In this document: piece by piece, positions 1-10,607 of the stretch
How positions within the stretch are numbered: position 1 is the stretch's first letter
Layout of the letters: each line of letters begins with the position of its first letter
NCBI RefSeq assembly: GCF_002086155.1
Contig: NZ_MVHE01000003.1
Location: forward strand, 186,001-250,000
Direction: 5' to 3'
DNA length: 64,000 nucleotides
DNA from: Mycobacterium angelicum
GTDB lineage: Bacteria; Actinomycetota; Actinomycetes; Mycobacteriales; Mycobacteriaceae
Made by a program: the position numbers and the translations under genes
Notes under the pieces: model-generated
The model's input: only the letters and a program-made list of their open reading frames with translations
Databases searched by the model: none
What the model was told of the DNA's origin: nothing

Positions 1-1485
<1,485 letters not shown>

Positions 1486-1510
1486 GGCCTCAAGGTACCG
1501 CGATTGGCCC

Positions 1511-2491
1511 CTACACTGCAGCGGCCAGCGACGCCAACGTCTCCGCTGAGGAATGTGTCGGGTGCCAGCCGAGCTCCCGTTGCGCCTTGCTGGTGTCCAT
1601 CACGACCGATGTCCGCGCGGCGTGCAGCCATTCCACCGCCGACGGCAGGAAGGGCAGCCGGGAGATCGCCGCGGACGCCGCCGACACAGCGGCGCCGGGG
1701 ACGCGCACCGGCCGGCCACCCAACGCTCTTGCGACGTCGGTGACCGTCACCTCACCATCACCGGCGATGTTGTACACGCCCGGCGGTGCCGGTGCCGTCG
1801 CGGCCAGCGCAATGGCGCTCGCAACATCGTCGTGGTGCACCAGCTGCATCGGAAAGCCCGGATCAGGCACCACCGGCTTCAACATGGGCACCGCCCTGGC
1901 CACCGCGCGGATCGGGGCCGGCAGCTGCTTCCACGGCATCGCGTCGGACAGCGCGTGCGCCTCGGGTCCGGCGACGATGCACGGCCGCAACACGAAGACC
2001 TCCAGCGAGGAACCCTTGGTGATTTCGGCGAGCGCCGCCTCACATGCGGCCTTCTGCTCGGAGTAGTAGTGCTCCGGGCAGCCACGCGCCGGTACATCTT
2101 CAGTGAGCGGTACCGGGTTATCGGGGTAGTAGCCGTAGGCGGCCACCGAGGACGTATAGACGAGGCGACGAGGCCGCTGCGCGGCAACGGTGGCCTCGAA
2201 CACGTTGCGGGTGCCCTGCAGATTGATCCGCGCGCTCTCTTCCCGCGAACCCATGATGATGAAGGCCAAGTGGACCACCACGTCGGCCCGTGCCACCAAC
2301 GCGTCCACGGCCTCGCGGTCGAGGATGTCGCCCTGCTGATAGGTGGTTTTCACCCAGCCCAGCATCGAGGGATCGAAGGGCCGGCGCGCCATGCCGATGA
2401 TCCGCTGCACGGCTGGATCACGCTCCAAGGCCGTCACCGCTGAAATACCGATTTCTCCGGTCGGTCCGGTGACTGCCACAGTGAGTCCCAC
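1511..2491 (-). CDS. NAD-dependent epimerase / extended SDR
   Basis: A 326-residue extended short-chain dehydrogenase of the NAD-dependent epimerase/dehydratase type. The N-terminus VAVTGPTGEIG is a Rossmann GxxGxxG nucleotide-binding loop, followed by DILDREAVDAL and VVVHLAFI, which contact the dinucleotide. The catalytic pair is visible as YTSSVAAYG (Ser) and the later HYYSEQKAACE (YxxxK). The C-terminal half, with PGVYNIAGDGEVTVTDVA, is the usual substrate lobe. The start is GTG at 2491. The protein is cytosolic with no signal or membrane segment. Substrate cannot be read from sequence; relatives act on nucleotide sugars, sterols or lipid intermediates. It is transcribed away from the WS/DGAT gene across a 119-bp gap and sits just upstream of fdhF. 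I do not recall an orthologue at this place in M. tuberculosis, so it looks like part of a lineage-specific insertion. Confidence 0.85.
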   Translation of the reverse strand: MGLTVAVTGPTGEIGISAVTALERDPAVQRIIGMARRPFDPSMLGWVKTTYQQGDILDREAVDALVARADVVVHLAFIIMGSREESARINLQGTRNVFEATVAAQRPRRLVYTSSVAAYGYYPDNPVPLTEDVPARGCPEHYYSEQKAACEAALAEITKGSSLEVFVLRPCIVAGPEAHALSDAMPWKQLPAPIRAVARAVPMLKPVVPDPGFPMQLVHHDDVASAIALAATAPAPPGVYNIAGDGEVTVTDVARALGGRPVRVPGAAVSAASAAISRLPFLPSAVEWLHAARTSVVMDTSKAQRELGWHPTHSSAETLASLAAAV

Positions 2492-2610
2492 CCGAACTGG
2501 TGTTCCCCCAGCCGCCGAGACCCAAACGCCGACCCAGGCGGGTCACATGTGTGCAAGCCGCCTGACGTGGCTATTCCGTCGGGGTACACCACGACTTCGG
2601 GAGACCGACC

Positions 2611-3996
2611 ATGCAGCTGATAGCACCGGCCGATGCCATGTTTCTGCTCGGCGAATCGCGCGAACATCCGATGCATGTCGGCAGTCTGCAGCTCTTCGAG
2701 CCGCCCAAGGAGGCCCCCGAGGTGGCCCCCGACAACGCCGACGACGGCTTTGTGACCGAGGCCTACGAATCGATGTTGCGGTGCACCGATGTCCAGCCCA
2801 CGTTCCGCAAACATCCGGCTTTTCTGGGCCCGGTTACCAACCTGGCCTGGTCCTTCGACGACGACGTCGAGCTGGACTATCACTTTCGCCGTTCGGCTCT
2901 GCCCCGCCCGGGTCGGGTACGAGAGCTGCTGGAGTTGGCGTCGCGGCTGCACGGCAGCCTGCTGGACCGGCACCGGCCGCTGTGGGAAGCGCATCTGGTC
3001 GAGGGACTCAATGACGGGCGCTATGCGGTCTACATCAAATTTCACCATTCGCTGCAGGACGGCGTGTCCGCGCAGAAGTTGATGCAGCGCGCCTTCACCA
3101 GCGATCCCGGCGACGACGAGGTCCGCGTGCCCTGGGCGCTGACGCCCCGCAAGCCGCGTGGTGGCTCGGGTCGCAACGCCTCACCTCTGCAGCTGCTGTC
3201 GCGCACCCTTGGCTCGGCGGCGGCCCTGGCGCCGTCGACGCTCACGCTGGCGCGCGCGGCGCTGCTCGAGCAACAACTGACTCTGCCGTTCCAGGCGCCC
3301 AAGACGATGTTCAACGTCCGGATCGGAGGTGCGCGGCGCGTCGCCGCACAATCGTGGTCAATCGAGCGGATCAAGGCCGTCAAGGCCGCCGCGGACGTCA
3401 CCTTCAACGACGTCGTGCTGGCCATGTCCGCCGGTGCGCTGCGTAGCTATCTGCTCGAACAAGACGCCCTGCCGCAGGCTCCATTGGTGGCGATGGTTCC
3501 GGTAAGCCTGCGCAAGGAACACGAAACCGACGGCGGCGGGAACATGGTCGGCACCGTGCTGTGCAACCTCAACACCGACATCGGCGACGCCGGAACACGC
3601 CTGCAGGCGATCAACGCCTCCATGCGCGACGCCAAGCAGGTGTTCACCCAGCTGCCGCGGGTGCAGCAACTGGCCCTGTCGGCCTTCCTCACCGGCGGCT
3701 TGGTATTCGCACTGATTCCCGGATTTGTGGCAAGCGCACCGCCACCGTTCAACGTCGTGATTTCGAACGTGCCGGGCTCGCCGGACCCGCTGTATTGGCG
3801 TGGCGCGCGCATGACCGGCAACTATCCGCTGTCGATCGCGCTGGACGGCCAGGCGATGAACATCACCGTCACCACCAACGCGGAAAATCTCGACTTCGGA
3901 ATCGTCGGCTGCCGGCGCAGCGTGCCGCACCTGCAGCGCATGCTCGGCCATCTGGAAACATCGCTGAAAGATTTGGAACTGGCCGCCGGGGTATGA
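2611..3996 (+). CDS. WS/DGAT-family acyltransferase
   Basis: A 461-residue bifunctional wax ester synthase/diacylglycerol acyltransferase family protein. The family transfers acyl groups from acyl-CoA to diacylglycerol or long-chain alcohols to make storage lipids, at the inner face of the membrane. The catalytic HHxxxDG motif is intact as HHSLQDG at residues 145-151. Also typical are the opening LIAPADAMFLLGE, the PLWEAHLVEGL stretch before the motif, and the late NVVISNVPGSPDPLYWRGA and PLSIALDGQAMNITV segments. Length is normal for the family. A GGGAGA ribosome-binding site precedes the ATG. It is followed 83 bp downstream by a GAF-ANTAR gene on the same strand. Mycobacteria carry many paralogues, so the acceptor cannot be assigned; wax ester versus triacylglycerol synthesis is open. 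Confidence 0.9.
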   Translation: MQLIAPADAMFLLGESREHPMHVGSLQLFEPPKEAPEVAPDNADDGFVTEAYESMLRCTDVQPTFRKHPAFLGPVTNLAWSFDDDVELDYHFRRSALPRPGRVRELLELASRLHGSLLDRHRPLWEAHLVEGLNDGRYAVYIKFHHSLQDGVSAQKLMQRAFTSDPGDDEVRVPWALTPRKPRGGSGRNASPLQLLSRTLGSAAALAPSTLTLARAALLEQQLTLPFQAPKTMFNVRIGGARRVAAQSWSIERIKAVKAAADVTFNDVVLAMSAGALRSYLLEQDALPQAPLVAMVPVSLRKEHETDGGGNMVGTVLCNLNTDIGDAGTRLQAINASMRDAKQVFTQLPRVQQLALSAFLTGGLVFALIPGFVASAPPPFNVVISNVPGSPDPLYWRGARMTGNYPLSIALDGQAMNITVTTNAENLDFGIVGCRRSVPHLQRMLGHLETSLKDLELAAGV

Positions 3997-4079
3997 GGCC
4001 ACTTTCGGCGACGGATACTGTACGGCCAGCAATGCACATGAACGGCGGCAATCGGACAACAGCCGAAAGGAGGGGCAAC

Positions 4080-4817
4080 ATGGCGGACAAATCGAAGACT
4101 GTTTCATCACCAGGCGCGACAACCGCGGACCCTGCCACGGTCTTTGCTGCCCTCGCCGAGATCATCTATCAAGGCCTGGACGCCAACGAGATGTACGCGG
4201 CCATCTGCGTAGCCGCAACCCTGATCGTCCCGGGCTGCGATCATGCCAGCCTCCTGGTGCGCCGCAACGATCGTTACGTCACCGTGGGCGCCAGCGACCG
4301 GCTCGCCCAGCGGATTGACGATCTGGAGCGCCTCGCCGGCGACGGCCCCTGCATCGACGCCATCGAGGAAGAAACGCCGCAGATCGAAACGGACCTGACC
4401 ACGCCCAGCCAATGGCCCAAGTTCGCGGCCCGCCTCGTAGAAGAAACACCGGTGCGCGGCGCCATGGGATTTCGGCTGCTGATCGACAAACGCAAAGGCG
4501 CGGCACTGAACCTGTTCAGCGAAAAGGCCAACAGCTTCGACACCGAGTCCGCCGGGCGAGCGGCGGTACTGGCATCGTTTGCCAGCGTCGCCATCAACGC
4601 CGTCGCTCAGGGCGAAGACGCCGGCAGCCTGCGGCGAGGACTGATCAGCAACCGCGAAATCGGCAAGGCGGTCGGCATGCTGATGCTGCTGCACAATTTC
4701 AGCGAGGACGAAGCCTTCGACTTGCTGCGCCGGCACTCGCAGAGCCTGAACATCAAGCTTGCTGACGTCGCCCGCAAGGTCATCGACGCGCGCGGTCAGT
4801 TGCCGACGGCCGACTGA
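4080..4817 (+). CDS. GAF-ANTAR domain regulator
   Basis: A 245-residue soluble protein with an N-terminal GAF domain (about residues 30-165) and a C-terminal ANTAR domain (about 178-240). ANTAR domains bind paired-hairpin RNA and usually act as antiterminators; GAF domains sense small ligands or redox signals. The ANTAR signature is clear: NREIGKAVGMLMLL, then SEDEAFDLLRRHSQSLN and KLADVARKVID. The ATG at 4080 was chosen because AGGAGGGG lies just upstream and the conserved protein starts here; an open frame extends further upstream but codes for nothing recognisable. Placement behind the WS/DGAT gene suggests a role in controlling lipid storage, which is inference only. It ends 1 nt before the convergent DUF2469 gene. 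Confidence 0.85.
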   Translation: MADKSKTVSSPGATTADPATVFAALAEIIYQGLDANEMYAAICVAATLIVPGCDHASLLVRRNDRYVTVGASDRLAQRIDDLERLAGDGPCIDAIEEETPQIETDLTTPSQWPKFAARLVEETPVRGAMGFRLLIDKRKGAALNLFSEKANSFDTESAGRAAVLASFASVAINAVAQGEDAGSLRRGLISNREIGKAVGMLMLLHNFSEDEAFDLLRRHSQSLNIKLADVARKVIDARGQLPTAD

Positions 4818-4818
4818 G

Positions 4819-5124
4819 CTACTCAGGCAACCGCAGCTCGGGCTTCTCAACCTCTTCGATGTTGACGTCTTTGAAGGTGACTACCCGCACCTGCTTGACG
4901 AAGCGCGCCGGCCGGTACATGTCCCACACCCAGGCGTCGGCCAGCCGCAGCTCGAAATACACCTCGCCGTCGGCGTTGCGCGGCACCATCTCGACGCTGT
5001 TCGCCAGATAGAAGCGGCGCTCGGTCTCCACGACGTAGCTGAACTGGCCGACGATGTCCTTGTATTCGCGGTACAGCGAGAGCTCCATCTCGGTTTCGTA
5101 CTTTTCGAGATCTTCCGCACTCAT
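4819..5124 (-). CDS. DUF2469 family protein (Rv2901c-like)
   Basis: A 101-residue acidic protein, start to end similar to the conserved actinobacterial DUF2469 family (M. tuberculosis Rv2901c). The sequence starts MSAEDLEKYETEMELSLYRE and has an aromatic stretch around VWDMYRPARF. No signal peptide or transmembrane segment is present. Its function is not established. It is the last gene of the rplS-lepB-rnhB row, 43 bp after rnhB, a position conserved in mycobacteria, which suggests it is co-expressed with them. Confidence 0.85.
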   Translation of the reverse strand: MSAEDLEKYETEMELSLYREYKDIVGQFSYVVETERRFYLANSVEMVPRNADGEVYFELRLADAWVWDMYRPARFVKQVRVVTFKDVNIEEVEKPELRLPE

Positions 5125-5167
5125 CTGCTCAGACGTCCTTCTCCCGGAACTGTTGTCTCATCTTTGC

Positions 5168-5899
5168 TCACCGGTATTCGCCGCCCGCGGCCGGAGGGTC
5201 CGGTTTGCATTCGGCTTCGTATTCGGCCAGCACCCGGCCGCTGGAGCCGGTCGCAACCCGTCGCACATTGATGAACGAGTAACGGTGTTCCGGGCAGGGA
5301 CCCAGCCTGGTCAACGCGAGGCTGTGCGCCGGTGTGCTGTACCCCTTGTGTTCGGCGAAGCCGTACCCCGGGTGTTCGGCGTCCATCGCGACCATCAGCC
5401 GGTCCCGGCTTACCTTGGCCAGCACGCTGGCCGCGGCGATGCAGGCGGCCGCCGCGTCGCCACCGATCACCGGCAGCGACGGCACCGCCAGCCCGGGCAC
5501 CCTGAAGCCGTCGCTGAGGACATAGCCCGGCCGCACCGACAAACCGGCCACCGCCCGCCGCATGCCTTCGATGTTGGCCACGTGCACGCCGCGGCGGTCT
5601 ACCTCGACCGAGGAAATGAACACCACGTGGTACGCCACCGCATAGCGACAGATCAACGGGAACAGCTTCTCCCGCACCTTCTCGGTGAGCCTCTTCGAAT
5701 CATCAAGAGCGGCAAGGCTTTCCAGGCGATTTGGGCCGAGTACACACGCGGCGACCACCAACGGACCCGCGCACGCGCCCCGACCCACCTCGTCGACCCC
5801 GGCCACCGGGCCCAGACCATTGCGGTGCAGCGCGGACTCGAGGGTGCGCAAGCCGGACGATTTGCGGATCACCGTCCGCGGCGGCCAGGTCTTATTCAT
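5168..5899 (-). CDS. rnhB: Ribonuclease HII
   Basis: A 243-residue RNase HII, which cuts the RNA strand of RNA-DNA hybrids and removes single misincorporated ribonucleotides from DNA in the cytoplasm. The metal-binding acidic residues are visible: GVDEVGRG (Asp36, Glu37), DDSKRL (about residue 66), and YVLSDG (Asp130). [11 protein letters not shown] is the typical C-terminal active-site helix. The C-terminal tail after SFINVRR is longer and less conserved, as in other mycobacteria. It starts 13 bp downstream of lepB on the same strand and is probably co-transcribed with it. Confidence 0.95.
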   Translation of the reverse strand: MNKTWPPRTVIRKSSGLRTLESALHRNGLGPVAGVDEVGRGACAGPLVVAACVLGPNRLESLAALDDSKRLTEKVREKLFPLICRYAVAYHVVFISSVEVDRRGVHVANIEGMRRAVAGLSVRPGYVLSDGFRVPGLAVPSLPVIGGDAAAACIAAASVLAKVSRDRLMVAMDAEHPGYGFAEHKGYSTPAHSLALTRLGPCPEHRYSFINVRRVATGSSGRVLAEYEAECKPDPPAAGGEYR

Positions 5900-5912
5900 C
5901 TGGGAGCCATCG

Positions 5913-6785
5913 CTACTGGCCCTGTTGCGGGTTCACCGACCCCACGCCACCCCATCGCGTCGGCGGCCACACGATGAACCTGGCCTTGCCGATGACGTTG
6001 GCCACCGGCACGGTCCCGCCCATCGCGTCGCCGGTGCACAGCATCGGGCAGTGGGCACGGGAATCCGCCGAGTGGGTCCGGTTGTCGCCCATCACCCACA
6101 GCCGCCCCGGCGGGACGGTAACCGGGCCGAATTCGCTGCCCAGGCACGGATACACCGACGGGTCGGCCATCATCGTGGCCGGGTTGAGGTAGGGCTCCTT
6201 GAGCGGCTTGCCGTTGACCGTCAAGCCGGTGTCGGCGCGGCACTGGACCGTCTGGCCGCCGACCGCTATCACCCGCTTGACCAGATCGTTCTCGTCGGGA
6301 GGCACGAAACCGATGAACGAGAGCGCGTTCTGCACCCAGCGAATTGCGGTGTTGGAAGACCGGATCGATTTGTAGCCGACGTTCCACGACGGCGGGCCCT
6401 TGAACACGATGACGTCGCCGGGCTTGGGTGAGCTGAAACGGTAAGTGAGCTTGTCGACCAGGATCCGGTCGCCGGTGCACGTCGCGCATCCGTGCAACGT
6501 GGGCTCCATCGATTCGGACGGAATCAGGTATGGGCGCGCCACGAACGTCAACATGACGTAGTAGAGCACCACCGCGATCACCGCCAGGGTGGCGAATTCC
6601 CGCAGCGTGGACCGCTTAGCGGGTTCGGACTCGTCGTCCTGGGTGGCCTGTTCCGATTCCGCGGCTGACGTGTCGTCGACCTGTTCAGCGGCCTGGTCAG
6701 GCCCGTCCTGCGGGTCAGTGTCACCGGGCTGCGACTTTCCAGTCTCAGGCCGGCGCTCCGATGGAGAGTCCGTGGTCTCGGTCAC
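5913..6785 (-). CDS. lepB: Signal peptidase I
   Basis: A 290-residue type I signal peptidase that removes signal peptides from exported proteins at the outer face of the cytoplasmic membrane. It has an acidic, low-complexity cytoplasmic N-terminus (residues 1-55), one transmembrane helix (about 64-84) and the catalytic dyad: Ser92 in PSESMEPT and Lys170 in [22 protein letters not shown] is the conserved box E-like region. Cys residues at CATC and around the C-terminal domain suggest disulfides. It is the single lepB of the rplS-lepB-rnhB row, 54 bp after rplS. Confidence 0.96.
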   Translation of the reverse strand: MTETTDSPSERRPETGKSQPGDTDPQDGPDQAAEQVDDTSAAESEQATQDDESEPAKRSTLREFATLAVIAVVLYYVMLTFVARPYLIPSESMEPTLHGCATCTGDRILVDKLTYRFSSPKPGDVIVFKGPPSWNVGYKSIRSSNTAIRWVQNALSFIGFVPPDENDLVKRVIAVGGQTVQCRADTGLTVNGKPLKEPYLNPATMMADPSVYPCLGSEFGPVTVPPGRLWVMGDNRTHSADSRAHCPMLCTGDAMGGTVPVANVIGKARFIVWPPTRWGGVGSVNPQQGQ

Positions 6786-6839
6786 GAGATCAGCGTAGCC
6801 AGCACCGGGCGGCCGAAATGGCCACCGAGGCCTGCGGGG

Positions 6840-7181
6840 TCAGCGCTTCTCCTTGATCTTGGCCTTCTTGCCGCGGAGTTCACGCAGGTAGTACAGCTTG
6901 GCGCGACGGACATCACCACGGGTCACCACCTCGATATGGTCGATGTTCGGCGAATGCACCGGGAATGTCCGCTCGACGCCCACACCGTAGCTCTCCTTGC
7001 GCACCGTGAACGTCTCGCGGATGCCGCCGCCCTGACGCCGGATCACCACTCCCTTGAACACCTGGATACGTTCCTTGGCGCCTTCGATGACCTTGACGTG
7101 CACATTGATGGTGTCGCCCGGGCTGAAGGCCGGGATGTCGTCGCGCAGCGACGCCTGGTCGACGAAGTCCAGCCTGTTCAT
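6840..7181 (-). CDS. rplS: 50S ribosomal protein L19
   Basis: A 113-residue bacterial L19, located at the 30S-50S interface. The sequence [19 protein letters not shown], then [26 protein letters not shown] and the C-terminal [19 protein letters not shown] are characteristic, and the length is normal. It leads the operon rplS-lepB-rnhB-DUF2469. In many bacteria rplS sits in the rpsP-rimM-trmD operon; in mycobacteria it is separate, as here. Its leader of roughly 165 nt starts at a promoter-like sequence nearly identical in layout to that before rpsP. Confidence 0.97.
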   Translation of the reverse strand: MNRLDFVDQASLRDDIPAFSPGDTINVHVKVIEGAKERIQVFKGVVIRRQGGGIRETFTVRKESYGVGVERTFPVHSPNIDHIEVVTRGDVRRAKLYYLRELRGKKAKIKEKR

Positions 7182-7556
7182 TGGAAAGACACTTCCTCGC
7201 GGGTCGCGGCTCGGTCAACCGTGCGGGTGCAACGGTCTACCAAGCCGATGGGTACGGGCTTCTGGGTGCGTCTCGCAGCAGGCGGGAAAGCGGCCGGAAA
7301 TTGGCTTGGCAACAGCCCAGCCGACCGGCAGCCGCTGGAGACAACTGGTCAATTGTGCCAGACGGTACGCATGCAGTGAAAATCACAGGAAACTAGCGTG
7401 GTTCGCGACCGGCCGAAAGCGCGTGCAAATGGTACATATGACTGGGGTCAGCTGCGCCGAATCGAACCCGAAGCTTCGCGTGACACCCGGGCCACAAGGG
7501 CTCCGAACGGCAGAGCGGCCGCCACTTGGACGACTTTCGTGATGTCGGAGGAGAGA
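7182..7556. other. Divergent rplS/lppW intergenic region
   Basis: A 375-bp gap between the divergent genes rplS and lppW. The rplS side holds a two-box promoter candidate at 7352-7387 and a GC-rich leader. The lppW side ends in GGAGGAGA just before the ATG. No credible small gene was seen: the open frames here have no ribosome-binding site or recognisable protein. Confidence 0.6.
7352..7387 (-). promoter_or_regulatory. Candidate rplS promoter with paired boxes
   Basis: Read on the minus strand there is TGTGAT, 24 nt, then TCTGG-CACAAT ending at 7352. The same two boxes with the same 24-nt spacing occur before rpsP at 10608-10643. CACAAT fits a -10 element; this would give a leader of about 165 nt before rplS. 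The sharing between two ribosomal-protein operons is the main support. Confidence 0.5.
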
Positions 7557-8513
7557 ATGCGAGCACGGCCGCTCACGATGCTCACCGCCGCGGCGGGGGT
7601 GACGTTGGTGGTGGTCGCGGGCTGCGAGGCAAAAGTCCACGCGAACGCGTTCAGCCTCGCCGCGCCCAGCACCTCCCAGGTGCAGACTCCGGCGCAACCC
7701 CAAGAACAGCTGGTCGAACTGCTGCTGCGCGCCGTCACGCCGCTCGGCGTGCCCGCGGCGCTGCCCCCGATCAGCGGTGGACTCACCGGGGCCCAGGAAC
7801 GCATCGAGCAGGCAACCGCCGCGGCCGCCGCCAGCGGTGCGACCCTTTCGGTGGCCGTCTTCGACCGCGCGACCCACCAACTGGTGTCGAACGGCAACAC
7901 CCAGATCATCGCCACCGCGTCGGTGGCCAAGCTCTTCATCGCCGACAATCTGCTGCTGCAGGAATCCCAGGGCAGGACCGCGCTCACGGCCGAGGACCAT
8001 CAGGCGCTGGACACCATGCTGCAGTCATCTGATGACGGCGCGGCGGAAAGATTCTGGGATCAGGGCGGCGGCGACGCCATCATCACGTCGGTCGCCCTAC
8101 GGTACGGACTGGGATCAACCGCACCGCCGAGCGACGGGCGCTGGTGGAACACCATCAGCTCGGCACAGGACCTGATCCGTTACTACGAGATGCTGCTCGA
8201 CGGCTCGGGCGGACTGCCGCCGGCGCGGGCCGGCATCATCGTCAACGACCTGGCCCAGTCCACACCCACCGGAATCGACGGCTATCCGCAACGTTTCGGC
8301 ATCCCCGATGGTTTGTATGCCGAACCGGTAGCGGTCAAGCAGGGCTGGATGTGCTGTATCGGCGCCGACTGGATGCACCTGTCGACCGGTGTGATCGGCT
8401 CCGATCACCGCTACATCATGGTGATCGAGTCGCTGCAGCCCTCCGATGACGCGACCGCCCGCGCCACCATCACCGAGGCGGTCAAGACGATATTTCCCGA
8501 CGGCCGGATCTGA
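7557..8513 (+). CDS. lppW: Lipoprotein LppW, beta-lactamase-fold serine hydrolase-like
   Basis: A 318-residue predicted lipoprotein. The signal peptide MRARPLTMLTAAAGVTLVVVAGC ends in a lipobox with the lipidated Cys at residue 23, so the mature protein is anchored outside the cytoplasmic membrane. The domain after about residue 85 resembles the penicillin-binding/beta-lactamase serine hydrolase fold: SVAK at 122-125 is a good SxxK nucleophile motif, with QSSDDGAAERF and VKQGW where SxN and KTG motifs would lie. Those last two are degenerate, so enzymatic activity is uncertain. The ATG at 7557 was chosen over an upstream in-frame start because the signal peptide begins there and GGAGGAGA precedes it. 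It matches M. tuberculosis Rv2905. It faces trmD, with 3 bp between the two stop codons. Confidence 0.92.
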   Translation: MRARPLTMLTAAAGVTLVVVAGCEAKVHANAFSLAAPSTSQVQTPAQPQEQLVELLLRAVTPLGVPAALPPISGGLTGAQERIEQATAAAAASGATLSVAVFDRATHQLVSNGNTQIIATASVAKLFIADNLLLQESQGRTALTAEDHQALDTMLQSSDDGAAERFWDQGGGDAIITSVALRYGLGSTAPPSDGRWWNTISSAQDLIRYYEMLLDGSGGLPPARAGIIVNDLAQSTPTGIDGYPQRFGIPDGLYAEPVAVKQGWMCCIGADWMHLSTGVIGSDHRYIMVIESLQPSDDATARATITEAVKTIFPDGRI

Positions 8514-8516
8514 CCG

Positions 8517-9203
8517 TCAGGGAGCCAAGTCCGGGCGCCGGTCCCGGGTACGCTGCAGCGAGACCACCCGGCGCCAGGCCGTGATTCGGGCGTGGTCGCC
8601 GGAAAGCAGAACCTCCGGGACGTCGAGGCCACGCCAGCTGGCCGGCCGGGTGTAGCTGGGCCCCTCCAAGAGCCGCTCCTGTGCCGGGGAGAACGAATCT
8701 TGTTGGTGCGACGCGGGATTGCCCAGCACCCCGGGCAGCAACCGCAGCACCGCTTCGATCATCACCACGGACGCCGACTCTCCCCCCGGCAAGACATAGT
8801 CACCGATGGAGACCTCTGCTACCCGCAACCGCTTAGCCGCATCCTCGACGACCCGTTGATCGATGCCCTCATAGCGGCCGCAGGCGAACACCAGGTGCGC
8901 TTCGGCGCTCCAGCGCTGGGCGGTGGCTTGAGTGAACAATTCACCTGCGGGCGTGGGAACGACCAATAGCGTTTCACCCGAACAGATTTCGTCGAGCGCG
9001 TCGCCCCACACCGGCGCCCGCATCACCATGCCCGGGCCACCGCCATAGGGTGCGTCGTCGACCGAGTGGTGCACGTCGTGGGTCCAGCGCCGCAGGTTGT
9101 GCACCTTCAGGTCGACCAGGCCCGACGCGATCGCCTTGCCCGGCAACGATTGTCGCAACGGATCCAGGTAGTCGGGGAAGATCGTGATGACGTCGATTTG
9201 CAC
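8517..9203 (-). CDS. trmD: tRNA (guanine-37-N1)-methyltransferase
   Basis: A 228-residue TrmD, which methylates N1 of G37 next to the anticodon using S-adenosylmethionine and prevents +1 frameshifting. The start [15 protein letters not shown], the [10 protein letters not shown] segment and the trefoil-knot AdoMet site [20 protein letters not shown] are all present. Length is normal. It is the last gene of rpsP-KH-rimM-trmD and starts 3 bp after rimM, a strong sign of co-transcription. Confidence 0.97.
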   Translation of the reverse strand: MQIDVITIFPDYLDPLRQSLPGKAIASGLVDLKVHNLRRWTHDVHHSVDDAPYGGGPGMVMRAPVWGDALDEICSGETLLVVPTPAGELFTQATAQRWSAEAHLVFACGRYEGIDQRVVEDAAKRLRVAEVSIGDYVLPGGESASVVMIEAVLRLLPGVLGNPASHQQDSFSPAQERLLEGPSYTRPASWRGLDVPEVLLSGDHARITAWRRVVSLQRTRDRRPDLAP

Positions 9204-9206
9204 GGC

Positions 9207-9728
9207 TCAGCCCAGATCCAGCAGGCCCTCGGGCGGATCGATCTCCACCACGCCGTCGTCCAGCGACACCGACGTGACGATCGCGCTGACGAACGGCACC
9301 AGCACCTCACCGGAATCCCGCTTCACGGCCAGCAATTCACCCGCGGCGGTGTGCAACACCTCGGCGACCACGCCGACCTGCTCCCCCGTCACCGTGCGAA
9401 CCCGAAGGCCTTCCAGCTGATGGTCGTAGTAGGTGTTCGGCTCGTCGATCGGCGGCAGCTCGTCGGAGTCGATGACGAACACGCTGCCGCGCAACGCGTC
9501 GGCGGCATCGCGGTCGGTCACTCCGGCGAGCCGCACCAGCATGCGGGCACCATGGTCGCGCGCACCCTCGACCACGTAGCTGCGCGCCGGCCCGCCGTCC
9601 CGCGGTCGCTTGGCGCGCAACCGGGTGCCGGGCGCGAACCTGCTGTCGGGGTCGTCGGTGCGAACCTCCACGACGACCTCACCGGTGATGCCGTGCGCCT
9701 TCACCACGCGCCCGACGACCAGCTCCAT
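9207..9728 (-). CDS. rimM: 16S rRNA processing protein RimM
   Basis: A 173-residue RimM, which binds ribosomal protein S19 and helps mature the head of the 30S subunit. It has the N-terminal barrel ([18 protein letters not shown]) and a C-terminal PRC barrel ([18 protein letters not shown] ... [14 protein letters not shown]). It sits 8 bp downstream of the KH gene and 3 bp upstream of trmD. Confidence 0.96.
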   Translation of the reverse strand: MELVVGRVVKAHGITGEVVVEVRTDDPDSRFAPGTRLRAKRPRDGGPARSYVVEGARDHGARMLVRLAGVTDRDAADALRGSVFVIDSDELPPIDEPNTYYDHQLEGLRVRTVTGEQVGVVAEVLHTAAGELLAVKRDSGEVLVPFVSAIVTSVSLDDGVVEIDPPEGLLDLG

Positions 9729-9736
9729 CGGCTGCG

Positions 9737-9979
9737 CTACTGGTCGGTGTCCACCACGTCGACGCGGATCCCGCGGCCGCCGATGCCGGCGACCAGCGTG
9801 CGCAACGCAGTCGCGGTGCGGCCCCCGCGACCGATCACCTTGCCCAGGTCGTCTGGGTGGACATGAACTTCGACGGTACGCCCGCGACGGCTGGTCACCA
9901 GGTCGACTCGGACATCGTCAGGGTTGTCGACGATCCCGCGGACCAGGTGCTCGACGGCGTCGACCACAACGGTGCTCAT
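9737..9979 (-). CDS. khpA: KH-domain RNA-binding protein (KhpA/Rv2908c-like)
   Basis: An 80-residue single-KH-domain protein. The RNA-binding GxxG loop is visible in [17 protein letters not shown] at about residues 45-61. The family partners with a second KH protein and affects cell growth and elongation in Gram-positives; the role in mycobacteria is less settled. The ATG at 9979 gives exactly the family length and sits 7 bp after rpsP. A longer reading from further upstream would run through rpsP in another frame and was rejected. Confidence 0.93.
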   Translation of the reverse strand: MSTVVVDAVEHLVRGIVDNPDDVRVDLVTSRRGRTVEVHVHPDDLGKVIGRGGRTATALRTLVAGIGGRGIRVDVVDTDQ

Positions 9980-9986
9980 GCTGCGA

Positions 9987-10484
9987 TCAGCTTTCGCTAG
10001 TGGGCTCGGACTGCTCGCCACCCTCGGCGGGCGCCTCGGCCGGCGCAGCGTCGGCGGCGGCTTCAGCCTCCGCGTCCGCCTTGGCGGCCTTCTTCGGAGC
10101 GGACTTCTTCTTCGGCTTGGCGGCCTCGGTGGTCGGCCCGCCGTCGGCGGCGGCCAGCGCGGCGTTGAACAGCTCCAGCTTGCTGGGCTTGGGGGGCTTG
10201 ACCTTGAGGCGGCCCTCGGCGCCGGGCAGGCCCTTGAACTTCTGCCAGTCACCGGTGATCTTCAGCAGCTTGAGGACGGGCTCGGTGGGCTGAGCGCCGA
10301 CGGAAAGCCAGTACTGGGCGCGCTCGGAGTTGATCTCGATGAGGCTCGGCTCTTCCTTCGGGTGGTAGCGACCGATGACCTCGATGGAGCGGCCGTCGCG
10401 GCGGGTGCGCGCGTCGGCGACGGCGATGCGGTACTGGGGATTGCGGATCTTGCCAAGCCGGGTGAGCTTGATCTTCACAGCCAT
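9987..10484 (-). CDS. rpsP: 30S ribosomal protein S16 with long C-terminal tail
   Basis: A 165-residue S16. The first 90 or so residues are the conserved protein ([45 protein letters not shown]). The remaining 75 are a low-complexity tail of Lys, Ala, Glu and Pro, with [20 protein letters not shown] in the middle, as in other actinobacteria and roughly doubling the E. coli length. It leads the rpsP-KH-rimM-trmD operon behind a leader of about 115 nt. Confidence 0.97.
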   Translation of the reverse strand: MAVKIKLTRLGKIRNPQYRIAVADARTRRDGRSIEVIGRYHPKEEPSLIEINSERAQYWLSVGAQPTEPVLKLLKITGDWQKFKGLPGAEGRLKVKPPKPSKLELFNAALAAADGGPTTEAAKPKKKSAPKKAAKADAEAEAAADAAPAEAPAEGGEQSEPTSES

Positions 10485-10607
10485 GGTTGAACTCCTGTGT
10501 GTGCACGCCGCAATTCAGCGATCCGGGCGGGATGCCCGGGTCCGGTTTTGCCTCGCGTGTGTCGCCGCACAGCGACCCTGCGAAAAGGGCGCGGCGGCCA
10601 GCGGCCC

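Noticed and set aside
3561..4079. Longer form of the GAF-ANTAR protein
   Set aside because: The extension lies out of frame within the WS/DGAT gene and reads as Arg/Pro-rich noise; a strong ribosome-binding site precedes 4080.
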